Assembly: GCA_950022295.1 (NCBI GenBank) | Contig: OX465595.1 | Location: forward strand, 435,234,270-435,298,269 | Reading direction: 5' to 3' | DNA from: Bromus sterilis | Lineage: Eukaryota; Streptophyta; Magnoliopsida; Poales; Poaceae | DNA: 64,000 nucleotides | Shown here: positions 47,100-58,262 of the stretch, piece by piece | Position numbering within the stretch: the first letter of the stretch is position 1 | Layout: every line of letters begins with the position of its first letter | Notes under the pieces: model-generated | The model's database searches: none | Told to the model about the DNA's origin: nothing | The model's input: the letters and a program-made list of their open reading frames with translations, nothing else | Made by a program: the position numbers and the translations under genes

Positions 47100-49190
47100 T
47101 CTAGGAAGCTTGATTTATGTAAGATAAATTACCTTTGTAGTGTATCCATAGACAACTATGGATGCATCTTCCACAACTAGAACCAAAAGGAGCAAAACTT
47201 GTATTGCTATGTTTGGTGTTTGTCAAGAATTGTTCTTGATAAATGTGGTAATGGAAGAAAAGTGAAAGTTCAACCAAGGTAATTGACCTTGCCTCCAAAT
47301 GTCAGAGTAGTGCAACGGAATATGTTCTGGAAGCAAAGCTCTACAATAAGAGGAGAAACTAATGATAATGATCATGATCTTCAGATGGGAGCTTTTACTG
47401 AGAAAGGTAGGATTCAAGAATATATATTTGCCCCTGGTGCAAAATGATATTCATGATTCACTTGTCATGTTAATGGAACAAGACATTCCTACGAACTACA
47501 AAGAAGCGATGGTGGACCTAAGTACGAGATATGACTACGAGTCATGAAATCCTATGTTGAGTTACATTTAAGATTGCTTGAATCTTATCAAGTAAGGAGG
47601 TTACTTGATATTCACAATAACTTCACAGTTATGAGGAATAAATGTGAACATCAAAGGGACGTCAAGATTGGTTTGTCACAAAGATTGTTTCTGACAAATT
47701 CAATGGGTTGACTACAATGTGTAGCAATGCTTGAGTCAAAGGGATATTCACTACGATTGATCCAGGATTTTTATCAATACCGTGACTTCCTCAAATCCTG
47801 TATTTGAAGAAGTGTTGTAATTGGTACAATAAGAAGGTTTTGAAAACATATGGATGCTAGTATCTCGTGACAGGAATTCTCGATTTGATGAATGATCAAA
47901 GGATTTTGGACTTAGCCAAAATATCGAGGAAACATGCATTTGCATGAAACTGAGTGGGAGCTGAATAGTTTCCTAAAACTTAATATGTAGACGACATATT
48001 TGAGTGGGAGCTATGGGAGTATTATCCTAGACTTATATGTAACTGACATATTTGAGTATGAGCCATGTGGTTAGTATCCTGAACTTAATATGTGTCTGAC
48101 ATATCTAAGTGGGAGCCATGTGGATGTTATCCTTGTCTTATATGTGGCCGACATATTTGAGTGGGAGCAATATGAGTGTTATCCTATAACTTAATATGTG
48201 CATGACATATTTGAGTGGGAGCATGATAACATTCTCATATATGGATAACATATTATGAATGGTGCAGTTGGTGTTAGTGATTATTTGAATCTTTCATAAA
48301 TGAAGATGAATAAGTATTAAGCATTGAAGATCTATTAAGATAGATATGTGTTTAATAACATTGAGTCGTAATACTTTCCTGTATAAGATTTTGAAGGAGT
48401 TCAGAATGGGACAAGTCAAGAAGTGGTTCTTACTTGTATATCCAAGAGAAGTGTTGAGTTAATCTCAGTACAAGAACAATGGTTAATGGTTAATGAAAGA
48501 AATGGATGTGTTGGATCCTCTATGCCTTTGTCATAGGTTCTTTCATATAAAACCAGAGTTATGTACTCGACGTAATGTGACCCAAGTTCTTAGTAGTAAG
48601 AACATGTTGTGATATGATTTATGAGTAAATCATTGAACAAAGAGTTAAGTTTATCCTTCAGTGTCTGGAGAGAACTGAGGATACATCTCAAATTTGCAAA
48701 GGATAGTGGACTTGACCATAAATGTTATGCTGGTTCAAGTTTTGACACTAACCTAGAAAATTGAGATATCATACTAATGAATGCCTAAGTTGAAAGAAAC
48801 ATGGTTAGACATCAAAGTTGCATACAATGCACTAAGGATTGAATCTACATTGATGTGGCTGCTTTAGAAGTAGCATGAGTTATATTATGGCTTAAGAAGT
48901 TCGACTTCTGATTGAGTGAGTTTCAAGTGTGCATGACTATGGGAAAGTCCGCGTGACCCACCGGATGTCATTGCTATGACACGGCAAACGAAGTCTCACT
49001 TCACCGCCAAATATATATACCTCATCATTATAGTGGATAATGAAGGAATGTCAAATTAGGTGACATTATGATTTGCAAAAGGACATACGATTCTGAATGG
49101 TACCCAGACCGTTGATACAACCTCTTCCACGGGCAAGCATGATCAATAAGGAGTTATGATCCAGAGAAAATGCAACTAGATTATTTGTAC
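47100..49190 (+). pseudogene. Decayed pol (integrase C-terminus, RT, RNase H) of Copia A
   Basis: Frame-shifted scraps follow the Copia order. EPKGAKLVLLCLVF (about 47180) recalls the integrase C-terminal GYPKGT box. NYKEAMVDL (about 47497) recalls the start of RT (YEEAM). GFGLSQNIEETCICMKLSGS (about 47900) recalls the RT segment leading to YVDD. Stops and frame changes occur throughout. Confidence 0.7.
47952..48245 (+). repeat. Tandem repeat of the RT catalytic-box segment
   Basis: Units of 50, 52, 53, 52 and 54 bases start at 47952, 48002, 48054, 48107 and 48159, with a partial sixth at 48213. Each begins GAGTGGGAGC (SGS) and ends with a codon run for the RT box: in order YVDD, YVTD, YVSD, YVAD, YVHD and YMDN, each followed by I and F, S or L. 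Unit lengths are not multiples of three (except the 54-base unit), so the array itself breaks the frame. Copia B has one copy of the segment (62322-62385). Confidence 0.88.
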
Positions 49191-49198
49191 TCTAGTGC

Positions 49199-49209
49199 AA
49201 GTGGGAGAC
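49199..49209 (+). other. Polypurine tract of Copia A
   Basis: AAGTGGGAGAC immediately before the 3' LTR. Confidence 0.85.
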
Positions 49210-50975
49210 TGTTGGGAATGTGCCCTAGAGGCAAATAAAATATGTTTTATCGAGCATATTCCATTAGTTCATAATACGTTTGATACTATGCTATAACTGT
49301 ATTAAGCGGAAACATTAATACGGGTGTGGTATACAAACAACCAGGTCCCTAGTCAACCCTAGTATACTAGTCCATTGGGCGATTGATGATCAAGGTTTCC
49401 TGATCATGAGACAATGGCGTCTATTGACAATGGAGTCGTATCATTGGATAATGATATGATGGACATACACCCACCAGAAGTGTTGCGATGTGATCAAGTC
49501 ACATAGTTCGACATTGCGATAACTATAACGTAGTGACCAGATCCTTTGACCGTAATGATCATACGTAATTGTCATCTATGCAGAGACTTTGATTTGTATC
49601 CCACCGCCTGACTGAAATATGCTGGCCATAACGGTGCACTTTGGGTATTCTGAAATAGATGGTTGATGAGTATGCAAATAGATCAAAGCGGGATTTGTCC
49701 ATCCGTGTGACGGATAGGTACTCTGGGCCCACTCGGTGATATTGCAAACGTGTGACTAGGTCACGGAGTTGTAATATCACGGGAACGAGTAAACTTGTTT
49801 GTTGAGAACGAGGACGAACTAGGTATAGTGGATACCAATGATCAAACCTCGGACAAGCAAAGTACCATAGGACAAAGGGAATAGGCACACGGTTAACGGA
49901 TCCAACAGCGATTGAAGTTCATTCGATGGAAGCGCAGGGGCTATCAAGGATTGTAACCAGGTCCAATTGATTAGTCATTGATCAATGAGAATTGTCTCGA
50001 TCATGTTTGTTGTTTCCCGGACCGTAGGGTGTTACACTTAAGGGTACTCGACGCAGTAAGGATTGATTCGGGATCACCGGAGAGATTGGAGAGAACACCG
50101 GAATTGTTCCGATGAAGGCCGGAAGTTGTTCCGGGTATTTTGAAAGGTTCAAAATATATTTAATAATATTTAATATATGTTTTATTATTTAATTATCTGA
50201 ATTAAATATTAAAATATATTTAAATATAATTAAAAATGAATTAAAAGGCATATGGGCCTCATAGGGCCCATTAGGGGGAGAGGGAGTCCTCCCCCATGGG
50301 CCATGGCGCCATGAGGGGGCCCACCCCCTTAATAGGTGCGCCACCCCCTCCCTTGGGATTAGTCCCACCCCGGAAGTGGAGGGGGGGGGTGGCACCCCTC
50401 CTTGGCCTATATAAGGAGGGGTAGAGGTGCCCTTTTATTCATCATATTTTTGAGATAAGTTCTCATCTCTCTCTCCCTCCTTTCTCCTTCCTCGAGTGGA
50501 ATCCCCTTGTTTGGAGTCTACACTTGGTTGGGGATTTCTCCACTATACGCACGCCGTCGTGCTGGAATCGGGATCCGAATCCATCTTCTTTCCGCTGCTC
50601 TACTGGTTCGGAGCCCGGAGGGACGTCGGGTATACTGTATGTGTATAATCCCGCGAGGCACTACACTTGTGGTGCTACTTCATTGTTGTGGTCGTATCGT
50701 GAGGTCTTCATCAGCAACGTTCCGACGGGGACGTAATCCCGTCATCGATCTACAAGGATCGGGTGGCTGCAGGAGTCATCGTGGATCTGCGCGGCATCGG
50801 GGATTGCCGGTACGACTACACCAACCACGTTCATGCGGGAACATTTCCTGCTTAACGGACTACATACTGGTATGTGATCTATTTCTGTCCGTTACTTGCA
50901 TCGCCATAGCATAGGTCTTGGGTATGAGTCTCGTAGGTTATGAAAAAATTGTGTTTTCTGCCCCAAACCCCAACA
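49210..50975 (+). repeat. 3' LTR of Copia A
   Basis: 1766 bp, same ends as the 5' LTR. It lacks the 14-base segment noted there and has a longer G run near 50383. Confidence 0.93.
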
Positions 50976-50980
50976 CTTGG

Positions 50981-51679
50981 ACCGATCCAGGACCAAACCT
51001 CCGCGAGCTCGGGTTCCACGAGCACCCAACTCGGCGCGACATCCGACATTGTGGACCCCCCCTCTCGACGCGCTACATTGCCGCTTTTGGTGCTCCTTCC
51101 TCGAAAAGGCCTTTGTTGGTCCTTGAGCACGCATCGCCACCACTGACGTAGTGCCAGAGGCGGGCGCATGACTTCTTGCGCGGCGGGGAGGGTGGATCCT
51201 CCTTCATGGCGATAGGGCGTTATTGGCTCTCGGACATCCAATGTGATGTGGTGGGCACCTCCTCACGCGGCTTACCGATTTGTACGTAACGGTTGTACAG
51301 TAGGGAGGGTGGATCCTTATTCATGCGGAGTTCGATTTAAACTTCGTGGTTGCACGACGAGGAAGGTGATGCTAGGGCGCGGTCGAAGATTGATATTAAA
51401 TCACCACCACGACAACATGGGCGAGGAGGGGCAACTTCTGCTCCGCGTGGGAAGACGCCACGATCCGAAGATCCCTGTGGATCCAGAGAACCACTTCAAG
51501 CTATTGAATTTGCCAATCATGGCAACCGAAGTTGAAGGGTTGCGGGTTTGAGAGAGGAGCGCAAAGAGGAGGTGTGATGTTGCGTCCATAATCGATCGAC
51601 TTAAATAGTGGGAAAGTTTATCAATGTTGCTTCAATGCGGCCAATGGTTAAAATAGGCTCCTCCACCCTAGTGGTCGTG
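50981..51679. other. Target sequence right of Copia A, identity unknown
   Basis: GC-rich sequence that continues the target left of 42707. GGGAGGGTGGATCC occurs twice (51188 and 51302 areas). No domain is recognisable in any frame; it may be a decayed gene or transposon. Confidence 0.4.
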
Positions 51680-51682
51680 TAA

Positions 51683-51964
51683 GGGCACTCCCAATGCTTG
51701 TATCTTAGCACGTAATCATAGGCATTTTGCTTATGTGACATACTATTTAATGAAGAAAGAGAGGAAAGTTGTATCTTACCTAAGATACAACCTTTGCACG
51801 TGGGCATATGCAAAAAGCATGATTAGACCAATCACATTTATGCATGTAGCTAAAATCATTAAATAAGATACAACCTCTAAGAAACAATGCATTGTGAGGG
51901 TTGTATCTTAAGTTTTTATTACTCCTATGATATTGTGGTAAGAAACAATGCATTGGGAGAGCCC
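51683..51964. mobile_element. PIF/Harbinger-type MITE with TAA target duplication
   Basis: The 282-bp element starts GGGCACTCCCAATGC and ends GCATTGGGAGAGCCC, a 15-bp inverted repeat with one mismatch. TAA flanks it at 51680-51682 and 51965-51967. Inside, TTGTATCTTA and its complement recur. Confidence 0.88.
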
Positions 51965-51967
51965 TAA

Positions 51968-52560
51968 ATGATGCATCGATCCGTCTTGACCATGGTGTTC
52001 CACTGTATGGGGTTTTGAACATCCAGATATATAGGAACAAATTTGATGATCCATATTGAATAGCAAAAATTACTAAAATGTTTAATCCAAATATTTATGG
52101 GTCATTTGATGATCCGCTTCGATGTTGCCTTGAGAATCTGGATGCCAGATCAAATAATACATGCTCTCATTATGGAACTGGAACTTGTGTCGAGATGTCT
52201 GCGAATAGCCTCAAGCGTGAGGGCTCCTGTGCATACTTGGCGTGGCACAATCATCAGGCAGCAGACCGAGGTTACCGACCTGTGTGTGAGGCTGTGACAG
52301 ACACGGAGGAGAGATATGGTCGGTGAAAGAGACCTGAGCACAAATATTATTAGCGGGAGGTGCAGCCGTGTCGCACGTTGGCCCACGGCAGATCAGATTG
52401 GACCAGGAGGTGTTGCCGCCGCACCAGGCCCACGTTCGATGCCGACTTCCTGTATTACTCGTTCGTTCGTTTCCTTCTTGGGGAACGAATGATGGCTTAT
52501 CTTTCCTTGTTCGTTTGTTTGTTTTCGAACTCGGGAATGAACCATGGCTTATCTTCCTCA
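51968..52560. other. Intergenic, no gene seen
   Basis: Short overlapping frames on both strands with no domain. GAACGAATGATGGCTTATCT and a similar GGAATGAACCATGGCTTATC occur 47 bases apart near 52490-52550. Confidence 0.45.
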
Positions 52561-52564
52561 TTCT

Positions 52565-55500
52565 TTTATTTTTGGATAATGGGCTTTATTACTCAATAAG
52601 TAAGTATATCCGGCCTCTGCATAACTAAGATGCACACAGCCGCAAAGTCACCAAAAGGAAAAAAGCAAACGAGCGTACGACAAGTTACAAATGAAAATAA
52701 CTATCGCCACTCAAGGCAGCTCTATGCGTAGATCACGCGGCCACCCATGTTGGATAAAAATATCCCTCGCCACCGCTTCCAGTCGTGCACACGCCTCCAT
52801 AAAAAGGCATCGATATTCCACCCGTTGTAAGATGGACCACGAACGGAGAATACTTGTGCATCGATAAAGAACCTGCAACCAAATGAAATTTTTATCAGAA
52901 AAGATCTTGTCATTTCTACAAAGCCAGAGCGACCATATTACGGCGAGCGCTCCTATCCTCATAATGGTTTTAAGTTTATTATCTATCCCGTTAAGCCAAT
53001 TGCCAAAGATATTATCAACGGATGTGGGTTGATATAAATTTGAAGCCATGTGGATAGCTGACCAAATAGAACGTGCAACCTTACAAGTGAAGAAAAGGTG
53101 TTTTATTGTCTCATCATGAGCAAATGAAACACATTTCTTACTTCCTTGCCAGTTGCGCCTGACAAGATTGTCTTTCGTTAGAATGACACATTTTCGAAGA
53201 TACCATGCAAAGACCTTAATCTTTAGAAGTATCTTCATTTTCCATATTTTATAATTATTATCGACTGGTATTTCAGGTTGGACAAGCGCCCTATACATAG
53301 AATCGACAGAAAATTTTCCATTCCTGTTGAGATTCCATCGAAACTCATCATGGCCTTGTGACAGTTGCACTAACGCTAACCGATCTAACAAGGCGTTCCA
53401 GGACGCTAGTTTAGGACCGATTAAGTCTCTCCTGAATGCAACATTAGGCGGTGACTCTTGCATGACTGTGGCCAGCGTATCTCCCTTATGTCGCACAATG
53501 TTATATAGCGCCGGATATTGATCTCAGAGTGTAGCATTACCTAGCCATCTATCCTCCCAAAATCTTATTTCCGACCCATCCTTAATGTTGAAAACCCCAA
53601 AGCGATAAAAATCTTTCTTTGTCGCCATGAGACCAGCCCAAAAATGTGAATCTCCAGGCTTCCATACAACCTGAGATAACGCTTTTGTGCCGATATATTT
53701 TCTCTTAAGGAGTGTTTGCCAGGCACCATCCGAAGTCAGTAGCTTAAATAGCCACTTACCGAGGAGCGCAGAATTCTTGACCTTAAGGTCATGAATGCCC
53801 AATCCCCCTTGGTCCTTCGGACGGCAAACGACATTCCACCTGGTCAGTCGATATTTCTTCTTTTCGTTATCCCCTTGCCAAAAGAATCTCGATCGGAAAT
53901 AATCCAATCTATGTAAGACCCCTTTAGGTAGCTGAAAGAATGATATCATATACAGTACCATATTGGTTAAGACTGAATTTATGAGTACCAATCTTCCACC
54001 TGGGGACAACAATTTCCCTTTCCAGCTAGCTAGCCTTTTTTCTAAACGTTCTTCGACGTTCTTCCATTCCGCATTAGTCAGTCTCCTATAATGTATTGGT
54101 ATTCCCAAATACTTAATAGGAAATTGACCTTGCTCGCATCCGAATATCTCGGCATATTGAGCTGATGCATCCTGGGCCTCGCCGAAGCAAAACAATTCAC
54201 TTTTGTGGAAATTAATTTTCAATCCGGATAATTGCTCGAATGCTGATAATATTAATTTCAGATTCACAGTTTTATCTAGATCGTGTTCCATAAAAAGAAT
54301 TGTGTCATCCGCATATTGAAGGATTGATAATCCCCCATCCACTAGGTGTGGGACTACTCCCTCAATTTGGCCGTCTAGTTTGGCACGTTCAATTATGATC
54401 GCTAACATATCAGCCACAATATTAAACAATATGGGCGATAAAGGATCACCTTGCCTTAATCCCTTTTTGGTTTGGAAGAAGCGTCCGATTTCATCATTGA
54501 CATTAACGGCCACGCTTCCTCCCGAAACACAACCATGGATCAAAGCACACCACTCCTCTGAAAAACCTTTCATTCTCAGAGTTTGTTGGAGGAACGACCA
54601 CTTCACTTTATCATAAGCCTTTTCAAAGTCAATTTTGAAAATGACTCCGTTAAGCTTCTTAGTGTGCATCTCATGGACGGTCTCGTGTAAAACCACGACT
54701 CCGTCTAGGATATTCCTACCTTGCATAAAAGCCGTTTGTGTAGGTTTAACCACATGATAAGCCACCGAATTTAATCTAATGGTTGCGACCTTGGTGAAAA
54801 TTTTGAAGCTAACGTTAAGGAGGCATATTGGTCTATACTGTTGAATCCTTTCTGCCTCCAAAACCTTAGGTAGCAAAACAATTTCTCCAAAGTTAAGACG
54901 AAACAATTCAAGTTGTCCAACATGCCAACATTGGAACAACTCAATAAGGTCCATCTTAATGGCATCCCAAAAGTGTTGATAAAACTCAGCAGGAAACCCA
55001 TCTGGCCCAGGAGCTTTATTGTGCTCCATTTGGAAAACCGCCTTTTTAATCTCCTCTTTAGTGAAGGGGGAGTTTAAAAAGGTACTCTCCTCATTAGAGA
55101 CCTGGGCTATGTCTTCCGTCCGAGTCTCATCCATAGACAAGATATCTTCAGCTGGAGCGCCGAACAACCCTTTATAATAGCTTGTAATATAAGCCTTAAG
55201 CCGTTCTTGACCTTCAATCATACCTTCTTCCTGATTTAGAGCATGAATACTTTTTTTCTATGTCTGCCATTGGCAACATTCTGAAAATATTTCGTATTCG
55301 CATCTCCCTTCAGAATGAAGTTAGATTTTGATCTTTGGTACCATCTGAGCTCTTCCTCCCGCAACATTCGTGCCACCTCCGCATTGGATTGGCTTTTAAG
55401 CTCAATCTTCTGCTGGGTTAGCACTCGTGTTTCTGCCGCGCGATCAAGCTCGTCAATGATATTACACAACCGCTCCTTCTCTTTTTTTAGATTCCCGGTT

Positions 55501-56231
55501 GTGTGTTTAGCCCAACCACGAAGATATTTTCGCAAGTTACGGATTTTTGCGTTCCATCTTCGGACAGGGCTATTACCCGGGACCGGAGCTGACCACACTC
55601 TTTTAACCATATCATCGAATCCATCACGCAACAACCAACCCAACTCAAATTTAAAGTGGTGTCGCACGTTTGGTTTCAACGTTCCGGTTGATAAGAGTAG
55701 AGGGGCATGATCTGATAGATCCTCTATACGTTCAAGGGCGCGTACTGTTACTAATGGGTATTTGTCTTCCCAATCAGTACTCATCAGTACACGATCCAAT
55801 TTCTCGTATGTAGGATCAGGTAGACTATTCGCCCAAGTGAATCGTCTACCTGTCATATGAACCTCTCTCAAGTCCAAACTATCAATGACAGCATTGAACA
55901 AGAAAGGCCAATGATTGTCGAATCTCCCTTTGCTTTTCTCATATGGAAACCGTAGTAAATTAAAGTCTCCACCTATTAGTATAGGGTGGGGATCATTATT
56001 CGCTAGGTTCACCAATTCACGGAGAAAAGCAGCCTTACGCTCCTCCTGAGCGGCACCATACACGGCCACCAAACTCCATATGAATCCATCAGCTTTGTTA
56101 CGAATGTGGAATTTTATATGAAATTCCCCACTCGTATAAGCTAAGACTTCCATGGAATCTGAAAGTACACCGAGCAAAATGCCGCCAGATCTACCACGGG
56201 GGGGGGGGGATAGAGTGCCAAGTAAATTCCT
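52565..56231 (-). mobile_element. L1-type LINE, interrupted at its 5' side by Copia B
   Basis: Minus-strand element with APE-type endonuclease, reverse transcriptase and a C-terminal zinc-binding domain, followed by a short 3' region with AATAAA (complement near 52575) and an A-rich end near 52560. At 56231 the endonuclease is cut mid-domain by the Copia B LTR. The remaining 5' part should lie beyond the far end of Copia B, outside the window. Confidence 0.88.
52711..56220 (-). pseudogene. LINE ORF2: endonuclease, reverse transcriptase, zf-RVT
   Basis: About 1170 codons in three open blocks. 56220-55239: endonuclease with GRSGGILLGV, GGDFNLLR and SDHAPLLL (the catalytic D/H near its end); its N-terminal part is missing. 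55221-53524: RT with HNKAPGPDGFPAEFYQ, KGLRQGDPLSP and LQYADDTILF (YADD at about residue 309 of that block). 53496-52711: CVSFAHDETIKHLFFTC (zf-RVT) and the C-terminal tail. The first break is a run of seven A at 55251-55257 (complement) where eight would keep the frame. The second is a TGA at 53524-53526, probably from CGA. Only these two defects separate the blocks, so the copy is fairly young. Confidence 0.88.
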
Positions 56232-58249
56232 GTAGGAGATATGCCCTAGAGGCAATAATAAATGTTATTATTTATCCCCATGTTCCTAATTATGTTTATA
56301 TTCCATGCTATAACTGCTATGGTTCTCGAGTCTGCAATAACCACGAGGCTCGGAGGAAGACTCATATGCACGTGTGGAATAATAAAAGGATAAAAAATAT
56401 ATATTCCTAGTCTCGCCTCTAAGACTAGCTCAAGTGTTGCATGATGGTTCTGTTTTCCTGATCATGGGCATGACTATGCCGGCAATTTTGAGGGCACAAT
56501 GTTAGAAGAACATTTGTGTTGAATCGACCCGAATTGATGTTATGCTATGAGATACATTCGTCACAAGTTAATGGTTAATAACACAGAGAAAGTTGTGCGT
56601 TTGCATAATTCCTTAGACCATGAGAGTATCGAGTTCCTTCGTACTTGCTTCGTGAACTTTGGGGTTTTGTTAAACGTCATCTGTAAAAGGGTGGCTATTA
56701 CGGCAGCTTGCGGGTTCACGGAAAAGTATGACAAGGAACTAGGTAGCTCGAGATTGGGATTTGCTCCTCCGTCGTTGGAGAGATATTCTTAGGGCCCTCT
56801 CGGTGTTACGGTATCCACCATCGTCTGGCCAGACACAGTGTGATTTGATCACAGGGATGCCGGAACGCGGGAACGAGAAAAGAGAACAATACCAGGAACG
56901 AGGTAACTGGCATAGTGGACAAGTTGTTGATTCACGGGGATGCCAATAAGTCTCACCTCGGGTATTTGTAATATATCGCGAAGCAACAGGAATAGCACAC
57001 AGCAACTAAAGGTTCACTCGAATAATTCTTCGTATGGGTATAGGGATCAATATGGATGTCCTCGGTTCCGCTATTGATCATTGATCGGAAAGTGTTCCGG
57101 TCATGTCTATACTTCATCGAACCTACAGGGTCACACGCTTAAGGGTCATCTATCTGTTGAATACTAGACAGGGAGTCTGAGATAAAGTCACCGGAAAGGT
57201 TTCGGAGACGGCGGAAAAGTTCCGAGAGAGAAAACCGAAAAGTTGTTTCGGGGTAAACCACTAAGCCGAAAAGGTTTCGGAGAGCACCTGGTAATTTTGG
57301 AGAGTGCCAGAATTGTTCTGGTAACTTCTGGAATTTTTCTGGAGAAAAGATTAAAATATTTTTTTCGGAAATATTTCGGAGCTGCCGGAAATGTTCCGGA
57401 GCTGCCGGAAATGCTTAGGTTGCTTTTCGCAGATGAAAATCACTAATCCGGAATTGTTTCGGAATGCGCCCAAAATCATTTTAGTGGGTGTTGGAATTAT
57501 TCTAAGACCCACAGAAATATTTTCGGAATTTTCGGACGCGAAAAAGTGGTGTCATGAATAGTAAAAAGTACTACTTGAGATATTTTTGGAAAGCCTTCTA
57601 GAAGGACTTGGGAGCCAAGAAAGCCCCCTTGGGTTTCCTATAAATAGAGGTGTGAGGGCAGCCCCATATCCTTGATCCAAGCTCTCCCTTGAGTTCAATA
57701 CACAAGCCATGCATGATCTGGCATTCTCTCTCCCTCCCCGCGAAATAGTTTCGTAGAGCCGAAAGGCTGTCTGGGTTCCGGCAGGAACTAGTTCTGGACG
57801 GCGAAGCCCTGCCGGATAGCTGACACCGTATGTGTGCAACCCCGTAGAGAGGTCGTAGTTTCGATCTTTTGCCCGAGGGGCTGTTCGAGGGTCCTCCCGA
57901 AGGGCTGTCCAAATTATCGTTCGAGTTTCAAGGGTCCTCCCGGAGGGCTGTCCGAGTTACCGATCGAGTTTCGAGGGGCCTCCCGAAGGGCTGTCCGTGA
58001 CATCGTCCGAGGGACTGTCTGACCGCCTCCCTGAGCGCTGTCCGAGGAGCAGACGAGGGAATACATTCTCGCGGTTGGGAGGTTGTAAATCCTAGCTGCG
58101 GGGATCTGCACCGACGATCTACATCGACTCTACTTCCGCTGCGCTACGAGTCGGTAACGATTAGATCAAAACCTTGTATGCAGTCTCCATAGTGGTCCTG
58201 GGCTGTTCGTAGTGCGGAAATTTTTTGTTTTCTGCCGCGTTCCCCTACA
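56232..58249 (+). repeat. 5' LTR of Copia B
   Basis: 2018 bp, TGTAGGAG..CCCCTACA. TATA box CTATAAATAG at 57639-57648. Upstream of it (57190-57500) the words GGAAAAGTTCCG, TTTCGGAG and GCCGGAAATGTTCCGGAG recur. Confidence 0.92.
57889..58017 (+). repeat. 43-bp tandem repeat in the LTR leader
   Basis: Three units starting at 57889, 57932 and 57975, each with CCTCCCGAAGGGCTGTCC and CGAGTTTC-like ends. They lie about 240 bases after the TATA box, so inside the transcribed leader. Confidence 0.85.
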
Positions 58250-58250
58250 G

Positions 58251-58262
58251 TGGCATCAGAGC
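58251..58262 (+). other. Primer-binding site of Copia B
   Basis: TGGCATCAGAGC, one base beyond the LTR; it differs by one base from the initiator-Met site TGGTATCAGAGC. Confidence 0.88.

Larger units (their letters stand above)
42712..50975 (+). mobile_element. Complete Copia LTR retrotransposon A (Angela/BARE-like), coding-dead
   Basis: The 8264-bp element has LTRs at 42712-44488 and 49210-50975, ends TGTTGGG..CCCCAACA, and a perfect target duplication CTTGG (42707-42711 and 50976-50980). A tRNA-Met-type primer site and a polypurine tract are in place. LTR start, PBS and internal order match Angela/BARE/WIS elements of Triticeae. The interior (4721 bp) holds only fragments of integrase and reverse transcriptase in shifted frames; no gag or pol frame survives. 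A tandem array occupies the RT active-site region. Confidence 0.95.

Noticed and set aside
56547..56792. 81-codon frame repeated at 63694-63939
   Set aside because: LTR sequence of Copia B; useful only as evidence that the LTRs are identical.
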